The notes beneath the pieces were generated by a model. It saw only the letters and a list, made by a program, of their open reading frames with translations. It was not told the DNA's origin and made no database searches. Made by a program: the position numbers and the translations under genes. Below, one piece after another: positions 44,802-53,641 of a DNA stretch of 64,000 nucleotides. Position 1 is the stretch's first letter, and each line of letters begins with the position of its first letter. The stretch spans positions 868,001-932,000 of the forward strand of contig NZ_CP058559.1 in assembly GCF_014467015.1 (NCBI RefSeq), given 5' to 3'. This stretch comes from Alkalicella caledoniensis (lineage in GTDB: Bacteria; Bacillota; Proteinivoracia; Proteinivoracales; Proteinivoracaceae).

Positions 44802-44840
44802 AAAAGCTAATCCTTCACTCTAAAGGATTAGCTTTTTCTA
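44802..44840 (+). terminator. Terminator of the GyrI-like gene
   Basis: AAAAGCTAATCCTT (44802-44815) pairs with AAGGATTAGCTTTT (44823-44836), ending in a T-run. Confidence 0.85.
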
Positions 44841-44860
44841 TTTAGCTATTTTCAGATATC

Positions 44861-44892
44861 AAAGGATTACAATTACAACCAATATATGGTAT
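44861..44892 (+). repeat. 32-bp direct repeat, left copy (right copy 45652-45683)
   Basis: AAAGGATTACAATTACA...CCAATATATGGTAT occurs at 44861-44892 and at 45652-45683 with one mismatch. The two copies flank the GNAT gene. The right copy contains the promoter of the downstream helicase gene; in the left copy the -10 box reads TATTCT instead of TATGAT. Confidence 0.92.
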
Positions 44893-44944
44893 TCTCACAG
44901 TCGTATCTTACCATTTTCTTATCCCTATTATCTAACCACTTATA

Positions 44945-45556
44945 CTATGTCTTTTCCTTTCGTAGCATTGAATATTGCATGATATCAGACCCAGGTACAA
45001 CACCCTTTGACACCACCTCAAAGCCGTATCTTTGATATATCTCTACATTTATTCCACCATGGGTCTCTAGGTAACAAGCTTGACCTTGTTGATCAGCTAA
45101 GTTTAATAAAGGAAGCATTAACTTCCTACCAAACCCTTGACCTTGTCTTTCAGAAGCAACACCAAGTAAAATTATATATTGATGTGGTTCTTTGATTGCT
45201 TCATTGTGCATCTTTAATGTAAATTGATCAAACTTGGTGAATCTATCTCCAACTTCTTTACCATACTTCATAAGGGAGAATACCCCACATCTAAGTTGTC
45301 TAATTAAGCTGAATTTGTAGATTCTAAAATCGGAGAATAAGATGATACCCTCTAATTTCTCAGAAATTGCGTAAGCTTCCCCATACAGTACCGCATATTT
45401 TATGATGAACCTTAGAAAAACCTTAATGCTTTCACTATCAAGTTTTTCACCCAAAATGTATTTGAACATAGGGTAGTCACTAAAAGCACTGGCTATTGAT
45501 TCTGCACCTCTGTTGACATCTTCTTTGTTTAGTTTGTATAAATTATCAAACTGCAA
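44945..45556 (-). CDS. GNAT-family acetyltransferase
   Basis: A 203-residue N-acetyltransferase. The acetyl-CoA site is seen in IILLGVASERQGQGFGRKLM (Q/RxxGxG/A) around residue 140 and the C-terminal YLETHGGINVEIYQRYGFE. The N-terminal half is divergent. TTG 45556 is preferred for GGAGGTG at 8-base spacing; the longer frame from ATG 45592 lacks a site. It lies between the two copies of a 32-bp direct repeat and points against its neighbours. Confidence 0.83.
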   Translation of the reverse strand: MQFDNLYKLNKEDVNRGAESIASAFSDYPMFKYILGEKLDSESIKVFLRFIIKYAVLYGEAYAISEKLEGIILFSDFRIYKFSLIRQLRCGVFSLMKYGKEVGDRFTKFDQFTLKMHNEAIKEPHQYIILLGVASERQGQGFGRKLMLPLLNLADQQGQACYLETHGGINVEIYQRYGFEVVSKGVVPGSDIMQYSMLRKEKT

Positions 45557-45657
45557 ATAAAACACCTCCGTTATATTTATTAATGTATACATTCTACCTG
45601 AGGTAACTATTCCCTTTATTTAAGGGTGGATGGGGAGAGAATAACGGGGGAAAAGGA

Positions 45658-45686
45658 TTACAATTACAGCCAATATATGGTATGAT
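45658..45686 (+). promoter_or_regulatory. Sigma-A-type promoter of the DEAD-box helicase gene
   Basis: TTACAA (45658-45663), 17 bases, TATGAT (45681-45686), then about 74 bases to the ATG at 45760. The promoter lies in the right copy of the 32-bp repeat. Confidence 0.6.
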
Positions 45687-45759
45687 AAAGCACTGGTTAA
45701 CTATGGAATCATTACGCATAATAATACTAATAATAAAGGCAAAGAAAGGTTGATTATAT

Positions 45760-47115
45760 ATGGCAATTAGTTTTAAAGATTTAGGAATTAGTAAAGAGTT
45801 AGAGTCTCTCTTAAAGAAAAATGGTATAACAGAGCCTACACCAATCCAAGAAAAATCTATCCCAGAAATATTAAAGGGCAGAGATGTTGTAGCCCAAGCA
45901 CAAACGGGCACAGGAAAAACCCTTGCCTTTTTGCTACCGATTATGGATAGAATTGATGCTAACAAAGATTTTATTCAAGGCTTAATAATCACCCCTACAA
46001 GGGAACTAGCAATTCAGATAACAGCTGAAGCTAAAAAGCTTGCAGCAGGCAAAGAAATTAACATCCTGGCAGCTTATGGTGGCCAAGATGTAGCACAGCA
46101 GCTAAGGAAGTTAAAAAGAGGCATACACTTAGTAGTGGCAACTCCCGGTAGATTGTTGGATCATATGGAAAGACAGAACATAGAACTAGGCAGACTAAAA
46201 TCATTAGTGTTAGACGAAGCTGATGAAATGATAAGTATGGGATTTATAAAAGACTTAGAAGCAATAATAGTAAAGACTCCCAAAGCACGACAAACAATGC
46301 TATTTTCCGCTACAATACCAAGTGAGGTAAGAAAACTTGCCACTAGATTTATGCGTGACCCATTACAATTAGAAATCGAAGGAAAAAATGTAACCCTAGA
46401 CGAAATAGAACAGGTAGTCATAGAAACTACAGATAGGAAAAAATTTGATACCCTCTGTCAAATGCTAGATGAGCATAGACCTTATTTGGCAATTATATTC
46501 TGTAGAACTAAAATAAGGGCTATTAAATTAAACTATGACTTAGCAGTTAAAGGATACAATTGTGATGAATTACATGGAGACCTTTCTCAATCAAAAAGGG
46601 AAAGAGTAATGAAATCCTTTAAAAGTGCAAAGATACAAATCTTAGTAGCAACAGATATAGCAGCTAGAGGGATTGATGTAGAAGGTGTGACTCACGTAAT
46701 TAACTATGATGTCCCAGAGGATGCAGAAAGCTATATTCATAGGATAGGCCGTACAGGACGTATAGGCAATTTAGGGACGGCAGTAACCCTAGTAACACCT
46801 AAAGACGCTGATACACTAGCAGTAATTGAAAGAAAAATAAAATCGGACTTTAAACTTAAAAATATACCAAAACCAAAAGTTAAAGGTGAAAATAGGGCTG
46901 AAAAGAGAGATGGCAGAAAGTCATCTAAAAAAGCTGGCAAGGACCAAGGCAAAAGAGCAGACTATAATCCAAACTATCGGGCAGAAAGAAGAGCTCGAAG
47001 ATCAGGAGACAATCAGTCAAGTGAGGCACCTTCAAAACATAGGCCTAGAAAAAGTAAAAATGATAGCCCTAAAAAAAATCCAAAGGATTATAGACACACT
47101 GTCAAGAAAAGATAG
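45760..47115 (+). CDS. cshA: DEAD-box RNA helicase, CshA-like
   Basis: A 451-residue ATP-dependent RNA helicase. Q motif PTPIQ (27-31), motif I AQTGTGKT (47-54), motif Ia PTRELA, motif II DEAD (about 151), motif III SAT, motif V ATDIAARGID and motif [10 protein letters not shown] are all present. The last 80 residues are basic and Lys/Arg-rich, as in CshA proteins that bind RNA and the degradosome. CshA acts in mRNA turnover and cold adaptation. An IS256 copy is inserted 33 bases after its stop. A decayed copy of its 3' half lies at 50925. Confidence 0.93.
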   Translation: MAISFKDLGISKELESLLKKNGITEPTPIQEKSIPEILKGRDVVAQAQTGTGKTLAFLLPIMDRIDANKDFIQGLIITPTRELAIQITAEAKKLAAGKEINILAAYGGQDVAQQLRKLKRGIHLVVATPGRLLDHMERQNIELGRLKSLVLDEADEMISMGFIKDLEAIIVKTPKARQTMLFSATIPSEVRKLATRFMRDPLQLEIEGKNVTLDEIEQVVIETTDRKKFDTLCQMLDEHRPYLAIIFCRTKIRAIKLNYDLAVKGYNCDELHGDLSQSKRERVMKSFKSAKIQILVATDIAARGIDVEGVTHVINYDVPEDAESYIHRIGRTGRIGNLGTAVTLVTPKDADTLAVIERKIKSDFKLKNIPKPKVKGENRAEKRDGRKSSKKAGKDQGKRADYNPNYRAERRARRSGDNQSSEAPSKHRPRKSKNDSPKKNPKDYRHTVKKR

Positions 47116-47148
47116 AGGCATAAAAAGGTGAAGCAAAAAGAACCATTC

Positions 47149-48697
47149 GGGAGTATAAATAATTTAGTGTAATTGGATTTCTTACTTTACTGCATCTACT
47201 AGTAGAAAATCTAAACATACATCAGAAATATTTTCCCATTACTGGGATATAATATTCATGGCTCTTACTTACTAAAAGGATAAGGCAATACTGGAGAGTA
47301 ACCTGAGCGATTAGTAAGGTTCTGCCGAGGATAGAGGATCTGACCCTCTATCTTTTTTTGCCCTTTTTTCTATCCTTGGGAGAACTAAAGCGATAAACTC
47401 CTGGGCAAAGCCCAGCACTAAACAGCTAAATTTGAGTCAATTCTATCCTCAAAATATATTGCAAACTGGGAGATACATTGTTTCCAGATCCTAAGTGGTT
47501 GAGTCCACTTCTTAGATATTTCCATGGTAGCTAAGTACAATATTTTTTCTAAGGCTTCATCGTTAGGGTAAGATGTTTTAGTTTTAGTAACTTTACGCAG
47601 CTGTCTATGGTATGCTTCGATGGTATTTGTAGTATAGATCAATTTACGTATCTCGTTAGGATACTTAAAGTAAACAGTTAACTCATCCCAATTTTTTTCC
47701 CATGATTTAATAATTATTGGGTGTTTTTTACCCCACTTTTCTTTGAACTCTTCAAAAGCATATTCTGCTTCATCAAGAGTTAAAGCTTGGTATACTTTTT
47801 TCAGGTCTACCATTACCTGTTTCATTTCTTTATACGAAACATACTTCATCGAGTTTCTGATTTGGTGAATAACACATAGCTGTATTTCTGTTTTTGGAAA
47901 GGCAGAGTTAATAGCCTCAGAAAAGCCTGAAAGTCCGTCCTTACAAGCAATTAGGATGTCTTCTACACCTCTATTTTTAAGGTCATTAAGTACTCCTAGC
48001 CAGAACTTTGAACTTTCGTTACCACCAATCCATATTCCTAAAACTTCCTTGTGACCTGCCATATTTATACCTAGTACACTGTAAGCCGCTTTATTAATTA
48101 TCCTGTTATCTTCACGAACTTTAAAGTGAATTGCATCAAGGAAAACTATAGGGTAGATCCTATCTAGTGGCCTAGATTGCCATTCAGCAATCATAGGTAG
48201 TATCCTGTCTGTAACTTTACTAACCATTGTTGCTGATACCTCGATGCCGTAGATATCTTGCATATGGCTTTCTATGTCACGTGTGGTCATTCCGTTAGCA
48301 TACATGGATATTATTTTATCTTCGAGCTCATTGCTAGTCCGTTGATATTTCTTGATTACTTGTGGTTCAAAATCCCCATTACGATCCCTTGGGATTTCTA
48401 TGGTTGATTCTCCGTACTTAGTCTTAATGGTTTTCTTGTTGTAACCATTTCTACTATTCCCTGAATGATCGCCAATGGGTGAGTGTTTATCATAGCCTAA
48501 ATGCTCATCCATTTCAGCTTCGAAGATTTCCTGCATAGTATCTTTGAATAAACTTTTTAAGTGTTCTTGTACTTCTTCTACACTTCGGCACTCTTTTGCT
48601 AATTCTTTGGCTAATAAATTACCCTTTGTAGTCATAATTGGACAACCCCTTTTTTAGTGGTATTATTATCCAATTACACGTAATTTATTACGCTCTC
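47149..48697 (-). mobile_element. IS256-family insertion sequence, copy 2
   Basis: 1549 bp, apparently identical to the copies at 28333 and 51733. Perfect 8-bp target duplication AACCATTC at 47141-47148 and 48698-48705. Same inverted ends and noncoding 3' region. It separates the helicase gene from the DUF4177 gene that follows. Confidence 0.95.
47418..48635 (-). CDS. IS256-family transposase, copy 2
   Basis: A 405-residue DDE transposase with the same protein sequence as the genes at 28602 and 52002: D in FLDAIHFK, D in CKDGLSGF and E in TIEAYHRQ. Complete frame, ribosome site AAGGGGTTG before the ATG at 48635. Confidence 0.95.
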   Translation of the reverse strand: MTTKGNLLAKELAKECRSVEEVQEHLKSLFKDTMQEIFEAEMDEHLGYDKHSPIGDHSGNSRNGYNKKTIKTKYGESTIEIPRDRNGDFEPQVIKKYQRTSNELEDKIISMYANGMTTRDIESHMQDIYGIEVSATMVSKVTDRILPMIAEWQSRPLDRIYPIVFLDAIHFKVREDNRIINKAAYSVLGINMAGHKEVLGIWIGGNESSKFWLGVLNDLKNRGVEDILIACKDGLSGFSEAINSAFPKTEIQLCVIHQIRNSMKYVSYKEMKQVMVDLKKVYQALTLDEAEYAFEEFKEKWGKKHPIIIKSWEKNWDELTVYFKYPNEIRKLIYTTNTIEAYHRQLRKVTKTKTSYPNDEALEKILYLATMEISKKWTQPLRIWKQCISQFAIYFEDRIDSNLAV

Positions 48698-48736
48698 AAC
48701 CATTCTTTTTGCTTCACCTTTTTTTGTGTGGACTCT

Positions 48737-48922
48737 CTAAACTTCCTTTTCAAAAATTAAGTCAATCTCATTATACCTACCATGGGAATCCATATTCGCG
48801 GGAATGAAACCAACATAGCGAAACCCCTTAGCTGCATACTCATCAATAATCTTCCTATGACCCTCAGACTTAGCCCCAAAAAATCCACTCATGGTAACAT
48901 TAACATACTCGTATTGATACAT
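48737..48922 (-). CDS. DUF4177-like small protein, copy A
   Basis: A 61-residue protein (YQYEYVNVTMSGFFGAK, YAAKGFRYVGFIPANMD, EIDLIFEKEV) of the DUF4177 type, whose members are short, mostly beta and of unknown function. A paralogue with about 75% identity is at 53357; homology also covers the AGGAGG leader. It directly follows the IS256 copy 2. Confidence 0.8.
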   Translation of the reverse strand: MYQYEYVNVTMSGFFGAKSEGHRKIIDEYAAKGFRYVGFIPANMDSHGRYNEIDLIFEKEV

Positions 48923-48955
48923 TGTTTAACCTCCTCTAAATATTTCTTTCGGCCC

Positions 48956-49339
48956 TCAGACTCCATTAGAACAGTGAAAATAATTCCTTTTTCTATATGT
49001 ATAAATTAGCACTATAATTGACCATATTGCATTTCCAATAAAGGGTTGAGAATTATATTGTATTGATAAAGCGAAACTTATAAATAAAAATACTACTGAA
49101 TATAGCATAATCAACCAATAACCCCACTTAGTCAATTTCAAGTATCCATAAGCTAGGATCAATGAAAGCACTATAACAATCGGGATTATGATATGTTCTG
49201 GAACACTAGGAACTCCAAACCTCAACCCTATTGGTATCTCCTGCTCCACTCCGGATACTAAAGATATAAAAATTGCAATGGCCCCGAAAATATAAAAATA
49301 TCCTATGAAAATTACCCCTTTAGGTCGTTTAGTATTCAA
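48956..49339 (-). CDS. Four-helix membrane protein of unknown function
   Basis: A 127-residue hydrophobic protein with four predicted membrane helices (about residues 7-26, 42-62, 67-88 and 98-118) and a basic C-terminal tail (TYRKRNYFHCS). TTG 49339 is chosen because GGAAGGGGGG lies about 9 bases upstream. No family recognised. The same strand and close spacing as the Fic gene upstream. Confidence 0.6.
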   Translation of the reverse strand: MNTKRPKGVIFIGYFYIFGAIAIFISLVSGVEQEIPIGLRFGVPSVPEHIIIPIVIVLSLILAYGYLKLTKWGYWLIMLYSVVFLFISFALSIQYNSQPFIGNAIWSIIVLIYTYRKRNYFHCSNGV

Positions 49340-49375
49340 CGCTTGCGCCCCCCTTCCCACGTTTTATAATCGTTG

Positions 49376-49837
49376 CTACCTCTCTCTGTCTTTTATTGCA
49401 TTGTATATTTCAAGTTTTATTTCTTCATCAATATCATATTCTCCATTAAAAATTGATGTCATGATCTTATGAAGTAGAACCTTGTTTATGTTTCCTGCAG
49501 CTACATGGTAGCTTATATTTTCCATTTTAACAATGAAATCTCTCGCAATAAGCATATATCCATTTTTAAGTAAGAACTGTGTGGATAGGGTAATCGCTAT
49601 TCTTTTATTACCATCAGCAAAACAATGGAATTTACACACACAGAAAAACAAGTGCGTTACTTTGTCTACGAAAGTGGGGTAATAATCATCGTTTTGAATA
49701 TTACACAAAACGCTTTCTAGCTTTCCATTATCTATGGATAGTGTCGTCCCACCTCCACTATTTTCAACTGTCTTCCTATGAATCACGATAGCTTCTTCAA
49801 TTGTTATATAGGAGTATGAATCCATAGGTTTATTCAC
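49376..49837 (-). CDS. Doc/Fic-family toxin-like protein
   Basis: A 153-residue Fic-fold protein. The catalytic loop HCFADGNKR (residues 71-79) is the full HxFxD(G)NKR motif of Doc-type kinases/AMP transferases. No inhibitory helix is seen within it, so an outside partner should restrain it. It overlaps the RhuM-like gene by 8 bases, so both are translated together. The start may be GTG 49837 or ATG 49825. Typical Doc targets are EF-Tu; the target here is unknown. Confidence 0.85.
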   Translation of the reverse strand: MNKPMDSYSYITIEEAIVIHRKTVENSGGGTTLSIDNGKLESVLCNIQNDDYYPTFVDKVTHLFFCVCKFHCFADGNKRIAITLSTQFLLKNGYMLIARDFIVKMENISYHVAAGNINKVLLHKIMTSIFNGEYDIDEEIKLEIYNAIKDRER

Positions 49838-50849
49838 GCTCCTTTAACCTTTTTAATACGTCTGCATTATCTTTCATAAGTTTTTCTATCTCATCCGCTT
49901 CTGTTCCTAAAAAACGTTCATATTCATTAGCGTCTAATGGGCTTATATAGTCTTCTAATTGCTTATGAAATGCGTCTCTCAAGGCTAGGTCTCTACTTGC
50001 CATTTTACTTCTGCCTCTGTTTATTAGTGGCTTCCAATGTGGCAAGTTCTCAAAATCATGAAAGATTTTATCTGTCTCCCAATTGTTCAGTTTCCTTCCT
50101 AGTCTATCGTACTCCTTTCTAATATTCTCAGCTAAACCACATTCATAGGAAGCAACTAAATCAAGTATCTCTGCATAAAGAGTCTCCCTTACCTTATCCT
50201 TACTTTTTAGTTTGAGTATTTCTCTATACTCTTTGGCCTTCTCCTTAAAAATACTTTGATAAATCATATCTGTATATCTAGCATATTTAAAATTATTCAT
50301 GTCTACACAATCTCTTAAAGCATCTGTAAACTCCTTACGGTAATTCTCTTCATCTAGAAAAGCTCCTAGAAAATCTTTATCACGTTGATTAATATACTTA
50401 GTAGCCCCACCTGTTTTATGGTTAATAAGATCAATAACTATATCGAGCATCATTTGCCGTAAAACTCTAGCATTTTCGCTTTCAACAAGAAGCATTCCTA
50501 TATTGAGGAATGCCCTAAAATCATAGATTGCAAGTTGTGGTACATTCTTCCCGACATTAATGTCGGGAACATTCAACTTCTCTATTTCCTGTATGAAGTT
50601 TTTGAGTCTTTTTCCTTTAATTACTTCATATCCATTACTCTTAAGCTCACTGGAAAACTTAGTTGTATATCTTTCAACTGTCCTTATATCTACGTCAAAA
50701 AATTCGGCGACCATGTCTTTTGTGAAAGTTATTTTCCCTTCAAAAACTACCCCCGTTATATTGGCTTCTCTTTGTATCTCTCTTAGAGCTATTTCATTAT
50801 TAAGGATGTTCTGCCTATCAATATTAGAGCTTGTTAAGTCTCTCGCCAT
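49830..50849 (-). CDS. RhuM-like DNA-binding protein, partner of Doc/Fic
   Basis: A 339-residue protein with the N-terminal RhuM/antirepressor-like domain (TKDMVAEFFDVDIRTVERY helix-turn-helix around residue 47, then LAIYDFRAFLNIGMLLVESENARVLRQMMLDIV) and a helical C-terminal half. In other bacteria, RhuM and Fic domains occur as one fused protein; here they are two overlapping genes. It probably binds DNA and restrains the Fic partner, but this is inference. GGAGGTGGGGAAA precedes ATG 50849. Confidence 0.75.
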   Translation of the reverse strand: MARDLTSSNIDRQNILNNEIALREIQREANITGVVFEGKITFTKDMVAEFFDVDIRTVERYTTKFSSELKSNGYEVIKGKRLKNFIQEIEKLNVPDINVGKNVPQLAIYDFRAFLNIGMLLVESENARVLRQMMLDIVIDLINHKTGGATKYINQRDKDFLGAFLDEENYRKEFTDALRDCVDMNNFKYARYTDMIYQSIFKEKAKEYREILKLKSKDKVRETLYAEILDLVASYECGLAENIRKEYDRLGRKLNNWETDKIFHDFENLPHWKPLINRGRSKMASRDLALRDAFHKQLEDYISPLDANEYERFLGTEADEIEKLMKDNADVLKRLKERE

Positions 50850-50924
50850 TTTCCCCACCTCCGAAAAAATATTCTGATATTTACAGTATATACCCTAGAA
50901 CTCACGTTCGCAATAATTAATTAA

Positions 50925-51320
50925 AAAAAGGGAAAGAGTAATAAAATCTTTTAAAAGTGCAAAGATACAAATCTTAATTGCACAGATATAGCAGTTAGAG
51001 GGATTGATGTAGAAGGTGTGACTCACTTAATTAACTATGACATCCCAGAAGATGCAGAAAGCTATATTCATAGGATAGGCCGAACAGGACGTATAGGCAA
51101 TTTAGGTACGGCAGTAACCCTAGTAACACCTAAAGACGCTGATGCATTAGCAGTAATTGAAAGAAGAATAAAAGGATTTTAAACTTAAAAATAAAACAAA
51201 GCCTAAAGATAAAAATGAAAATGATAGCCCTAAAAAAATCCAAAAGATTATAGACACACTGTTAAGAAAAGATAGAGGCATTAAAGCTAGACCTGTGAGG
51301 ATCATGAAAGGTAATACTTA
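50925..51320 (+). pseudogene. Chimeric pseudogene: CshA-like 3' half fused to the end of the GyrI-like gene
   Basis: From about 50925 to 51280 the sequence follows the 3' half of the DEAD-box gene (compare 46594-47115), with a 1-base loss after CAAATCTTA (about 50975), another loss near 51175 and a deletion of most of the basic tail. At ATTAAAGCTAGACCTG (about 51280) it switches to the last 35 bases of the GyrI-like gene and its terminator (compare 44756-44836). It cannot make a helicase. It shows past duplication and recombination between these neighbours. Confidence 0.85.
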
Positions 51321-51325
51321 ATAGA

Positions 51326-51368
51326 GAAAGCTAATCCTTTACCGTGAAGGTAGGATTAGCTTTTTATT
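51326..51368 (+). terminator. Terminator inherited from the GyrI-like gene
   Basis: AAAGCTAATCCT (51328-51339) pairs with AGGATTAGCTTT (51352-51363), then T-rich. It matches the one at 44802. Confidence 0.75.
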
Positions 51369-51468
51369 ATTGGAAGATATTTTAACTATTTTTGCGATAG
51401 GAAGAACATTATAATTATATTAAAAGACAACCATGAAAGAAATTTGTTATTAAGGAGAGTAACTAATC

Positions 51469-51669
51469 ATGATAATGGTAATTGTTATATTTATTGGGAT
51501 AGTAATGTTTGCTTTGGGGCTAACGATGATACGTAAAAAATCCATTACGGAAAATATATTAGATGTAATTATAGATTCCCTTACAGGAACCTTCTTTTTT
51601 TCAGAAGTAGGGTTAATGCTATTTGGATTATTACTTATTGTTTTGGGTTTAGTAGAATTGTTCAATTAG
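51469..51669 (+). CDS. Small two-helix membrane protein
   Basis: A 66-residue protein with two hydrophobic helices (about 2-18 and 45-64) joined by a polar loop with RKKSITE. AAGGAGAG stands 9 bases upstream of the ATG. No family recognised. It lies between the chimeric pseudogene and the third IS256 copy. Confidence 0.6.
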   Translation: MIMVIVIFIGIVMFALGLTMIRKKSITENILDVIIDSLTGTFFFSEVGLMLFGLLLIVLGLVELFN

Positions 51670-51732
51670 AGTTTTTCTAAATCTAAATTCCTCTTAACGT
51701 GATAAGAATAAAGCCCAGCAGTGTTTTTAGCC

Positions 51733-53281
51733 GGGAGTATAAATAATTTAGTGTAATTGGATTTCTTACTTTACTGCATCTACTAGTAGAAAATCTAAAC
51801 ATACATCAGAAATATTTTCCCATTACTGGGATATAATATTCATGGCTCTTACTTACTAAAAGGATAAGGCAATACTGGAGAGTAACCTGAGCGATTAGTA
51901 AGGTTCTGCCGAGGATAGAGGATCTGACCCTCTATCTTTTTTTGCCCTTTTTTCTATCCTTGGGAGAACTAAAGCGATAAACTCCTGGGCAAAGCCCAGC
52001 ACTAAACAGCTAAATTTGAGTCAATTCTATCCTCAAAATATATTGCAAACTGGGAGATACATTGTTTCCAGATCCTAAGTGGTTGAGTCCACTTCTTAGA
52101 TATTTCCATGGTAGCTAAGTACAATATTTTTTCTAAGGCTTCATCGTTAGGGTAAGATGTTTTAGTTTTAGTAACTTTACGCAGCTGTCTATGGTATGCT
52201 TCGATGGTATTTGTAGTATAGATCAATTTACGTATCTCGTTAGGATACTTAAAGTAAACAGTTAACTCATCCCAATTTTTTTCCCATGATTTAATAATTA
52301 TTGGGTGTTTTTTACCCCACTTTTCTTTGAACTCTTCAAAAGCATATTCTGCTTCATCAAGAGTTAAAGCTTGGTATACTTTTTTCAGGTCTACCATTAC
52401 CTGTTTCATTTCTTTATACGAAACATACTTCATCGAGTTTCTGATTTGGTGAATAACACATAGCTGTATTTCTGTTTTTGGAAAGGCAGAGTTAATAGCC
52501 TCAGAAAAGCCTGAAAGTCCGTCCTTACAAGCAATTAGGATGTCTTCTACACCTCTATTTTTAAGGTCATTAAGTACTCCTAGCCAGAACTTTGAACTTT
52601 CGTTACCACCAATCCATATTCCTAAAACTTCCTTGTGACCTGCCATATTTATACCTAGTACACTGTAAGCCGCTTTATTAATTATCCTGTTATCTTCACG
52701 AACTTTAAAGTGAATTGCATCAAGGAAAACTATAGGGTAGATCCTATCTAGTGGCCTAGATTGCCATTCAGCAATCATAGGTAGTATCCTGTCTGTAACT
52801 TTACTAACCATTGTTGCTGATACCTCGATGCCGTAGATATCTTGCATATGGCTTTCTATGTCACGTGTGGTCATTCCGTTAGCATACATGGATATTATTT
52901 TATCTTCGAGCTCATTGCTAGTCCGTTGATATTTCTTGATTACTTGTGGTTCAAAATCCCCATTACGATCCCTTGGGATTTCTATGGTTGATTCTCCGTA
53001 CTTAGTCTTAATGGTTTTCTTGTTGTAACCATTTCTACTATTCCCTGAATGATCGCCAATGGGTGAGTGTTTATCATAGCCTAAATGCTCATCCATTTCA
53101 GCTTCGAAGATTTCCTGCATAGTATCTTTGAATAAACTTTTTAAGTGTTCTTGTACTTCTTCTACACTTCGGCACTCTTTTGCTAATTCTTTGGCTAATA
53201 AATTACCCTTTGTAGTCATAATTGGACAACCCCTTTTTTAGTGGTATTATTATCCAATTACACGTAATTTATTACGCTCTC
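51733..53281 (-). mobile_element. IS256-family insertion sequence, copy 3
   Basis: 1549 bp, apparently identical to the copies at 28333 and 47149. Perfect 8-bp duplication TTTTAGCC at 51725-51732 and 53282-53289. Flanked by the 66-residue membrane protein gene and the second DUF4177 gene. Confidence 0.95.
52002..53219 (-). CDS. IS256-family transposase, copy 3
   Basis: A 405-residue transposase, same protein as at 28602 and 47418, with the D-D-E motifs in FLDAIHFK, CKDGLSGF and TIEAYHRQ. Complete frame. Confidence 0.95.
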   Translation of the reverse strand: MTTKGNLLAKELAKECRSVEEVQEHLKSLFKDTMQEIFEAEMDEHLGYDKHSPIGDHSGNSRNGYNKKTIKTKYGESTIEIPRDRNGDFEPQVIKKYQRTSNELEDKIISMYANGMTTRDIESHMQDIYGIEVSATMVSKVTDRILPMIAEWQSRPLDRIYPIVFLDAIHFKVREDNRIINKAAYSVLGINMAGHKEVLGIWIGGNESSKFWLGVLNDLKNRGVEDILIACKDGLSGFSEAINSAFPKTEIQLCVIHQIRNSMKYVSYKEMKQVMVDLKKVYQALTLDEAEYAFEEFKEKWGKKHPIIIKSWEKNWDELTVYFKYPNEIRKLIYTTNTIEAYHRQLRKVTKTKTSYPNDEALEKILYLATMEISKKWTQPLRIWKQCISQFAIYFEDRIDSNLAV

Positions 53282-53356
53282 TTTTAGCCCGGGTATTTAC
53301 TCTTAACATGTATATCTTTTATGTTCTACTGACATCCTAACCTCTTAACTGTAGTT

Positions 53357-53542
53357 TTAAACTTCCTTCTCAAATATTAAGTCGATCTCCTTATACTTAC
53401 CATAAGAGTCCATATTTGCTGGAATGAACCCAACATAGCGATAACCATTAGCCGCATACTTATCGATAATCTCCCTATGCTCTTCAGACCTCGCTCCCCA
53501 AAAACTACCCACTTTAACATTAACATACTCGTATTGAAACAT
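53357..53542 (-). CDS. DUF4177-like small protein, copy B
   Basis: A 61-residue paralogue of the gene at 48737 (FQYEYVNVKVGSFWGAR, YRYVGFIPANMDSYG, EIDLIFEKEV). The upstream leader with AGGAGG and the CTCCTCTAAATATTT block (plus-strand view) is shared too. It lies next to IS256 copy 3, as copy A does to copy 2. Confidence 0.8.
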   Translation of the reverse strand: MFQYEYVNVKVGSFWGARSEEHREIIDKYAANGYRYVGFIPANMDSYGKYKEIDLIFEKEV

Positions 53543-53641
53543 TGGATTACCTCCTCTAAATATTTTTCTAGGGTTTTCAGACTCCTTTTCAGCAGTTTAA
53601 ATATTGCTCAATATCCTATGTCATCCGAAAATTATCATGTT

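Noticed and set aside
47149-53281. Composite transposon formed by IS256 copies 2 and 3
   Set aside because: Each copy has its own matching 8-bp duplication, which means independent single insertions and not joint movement of the segment between them.
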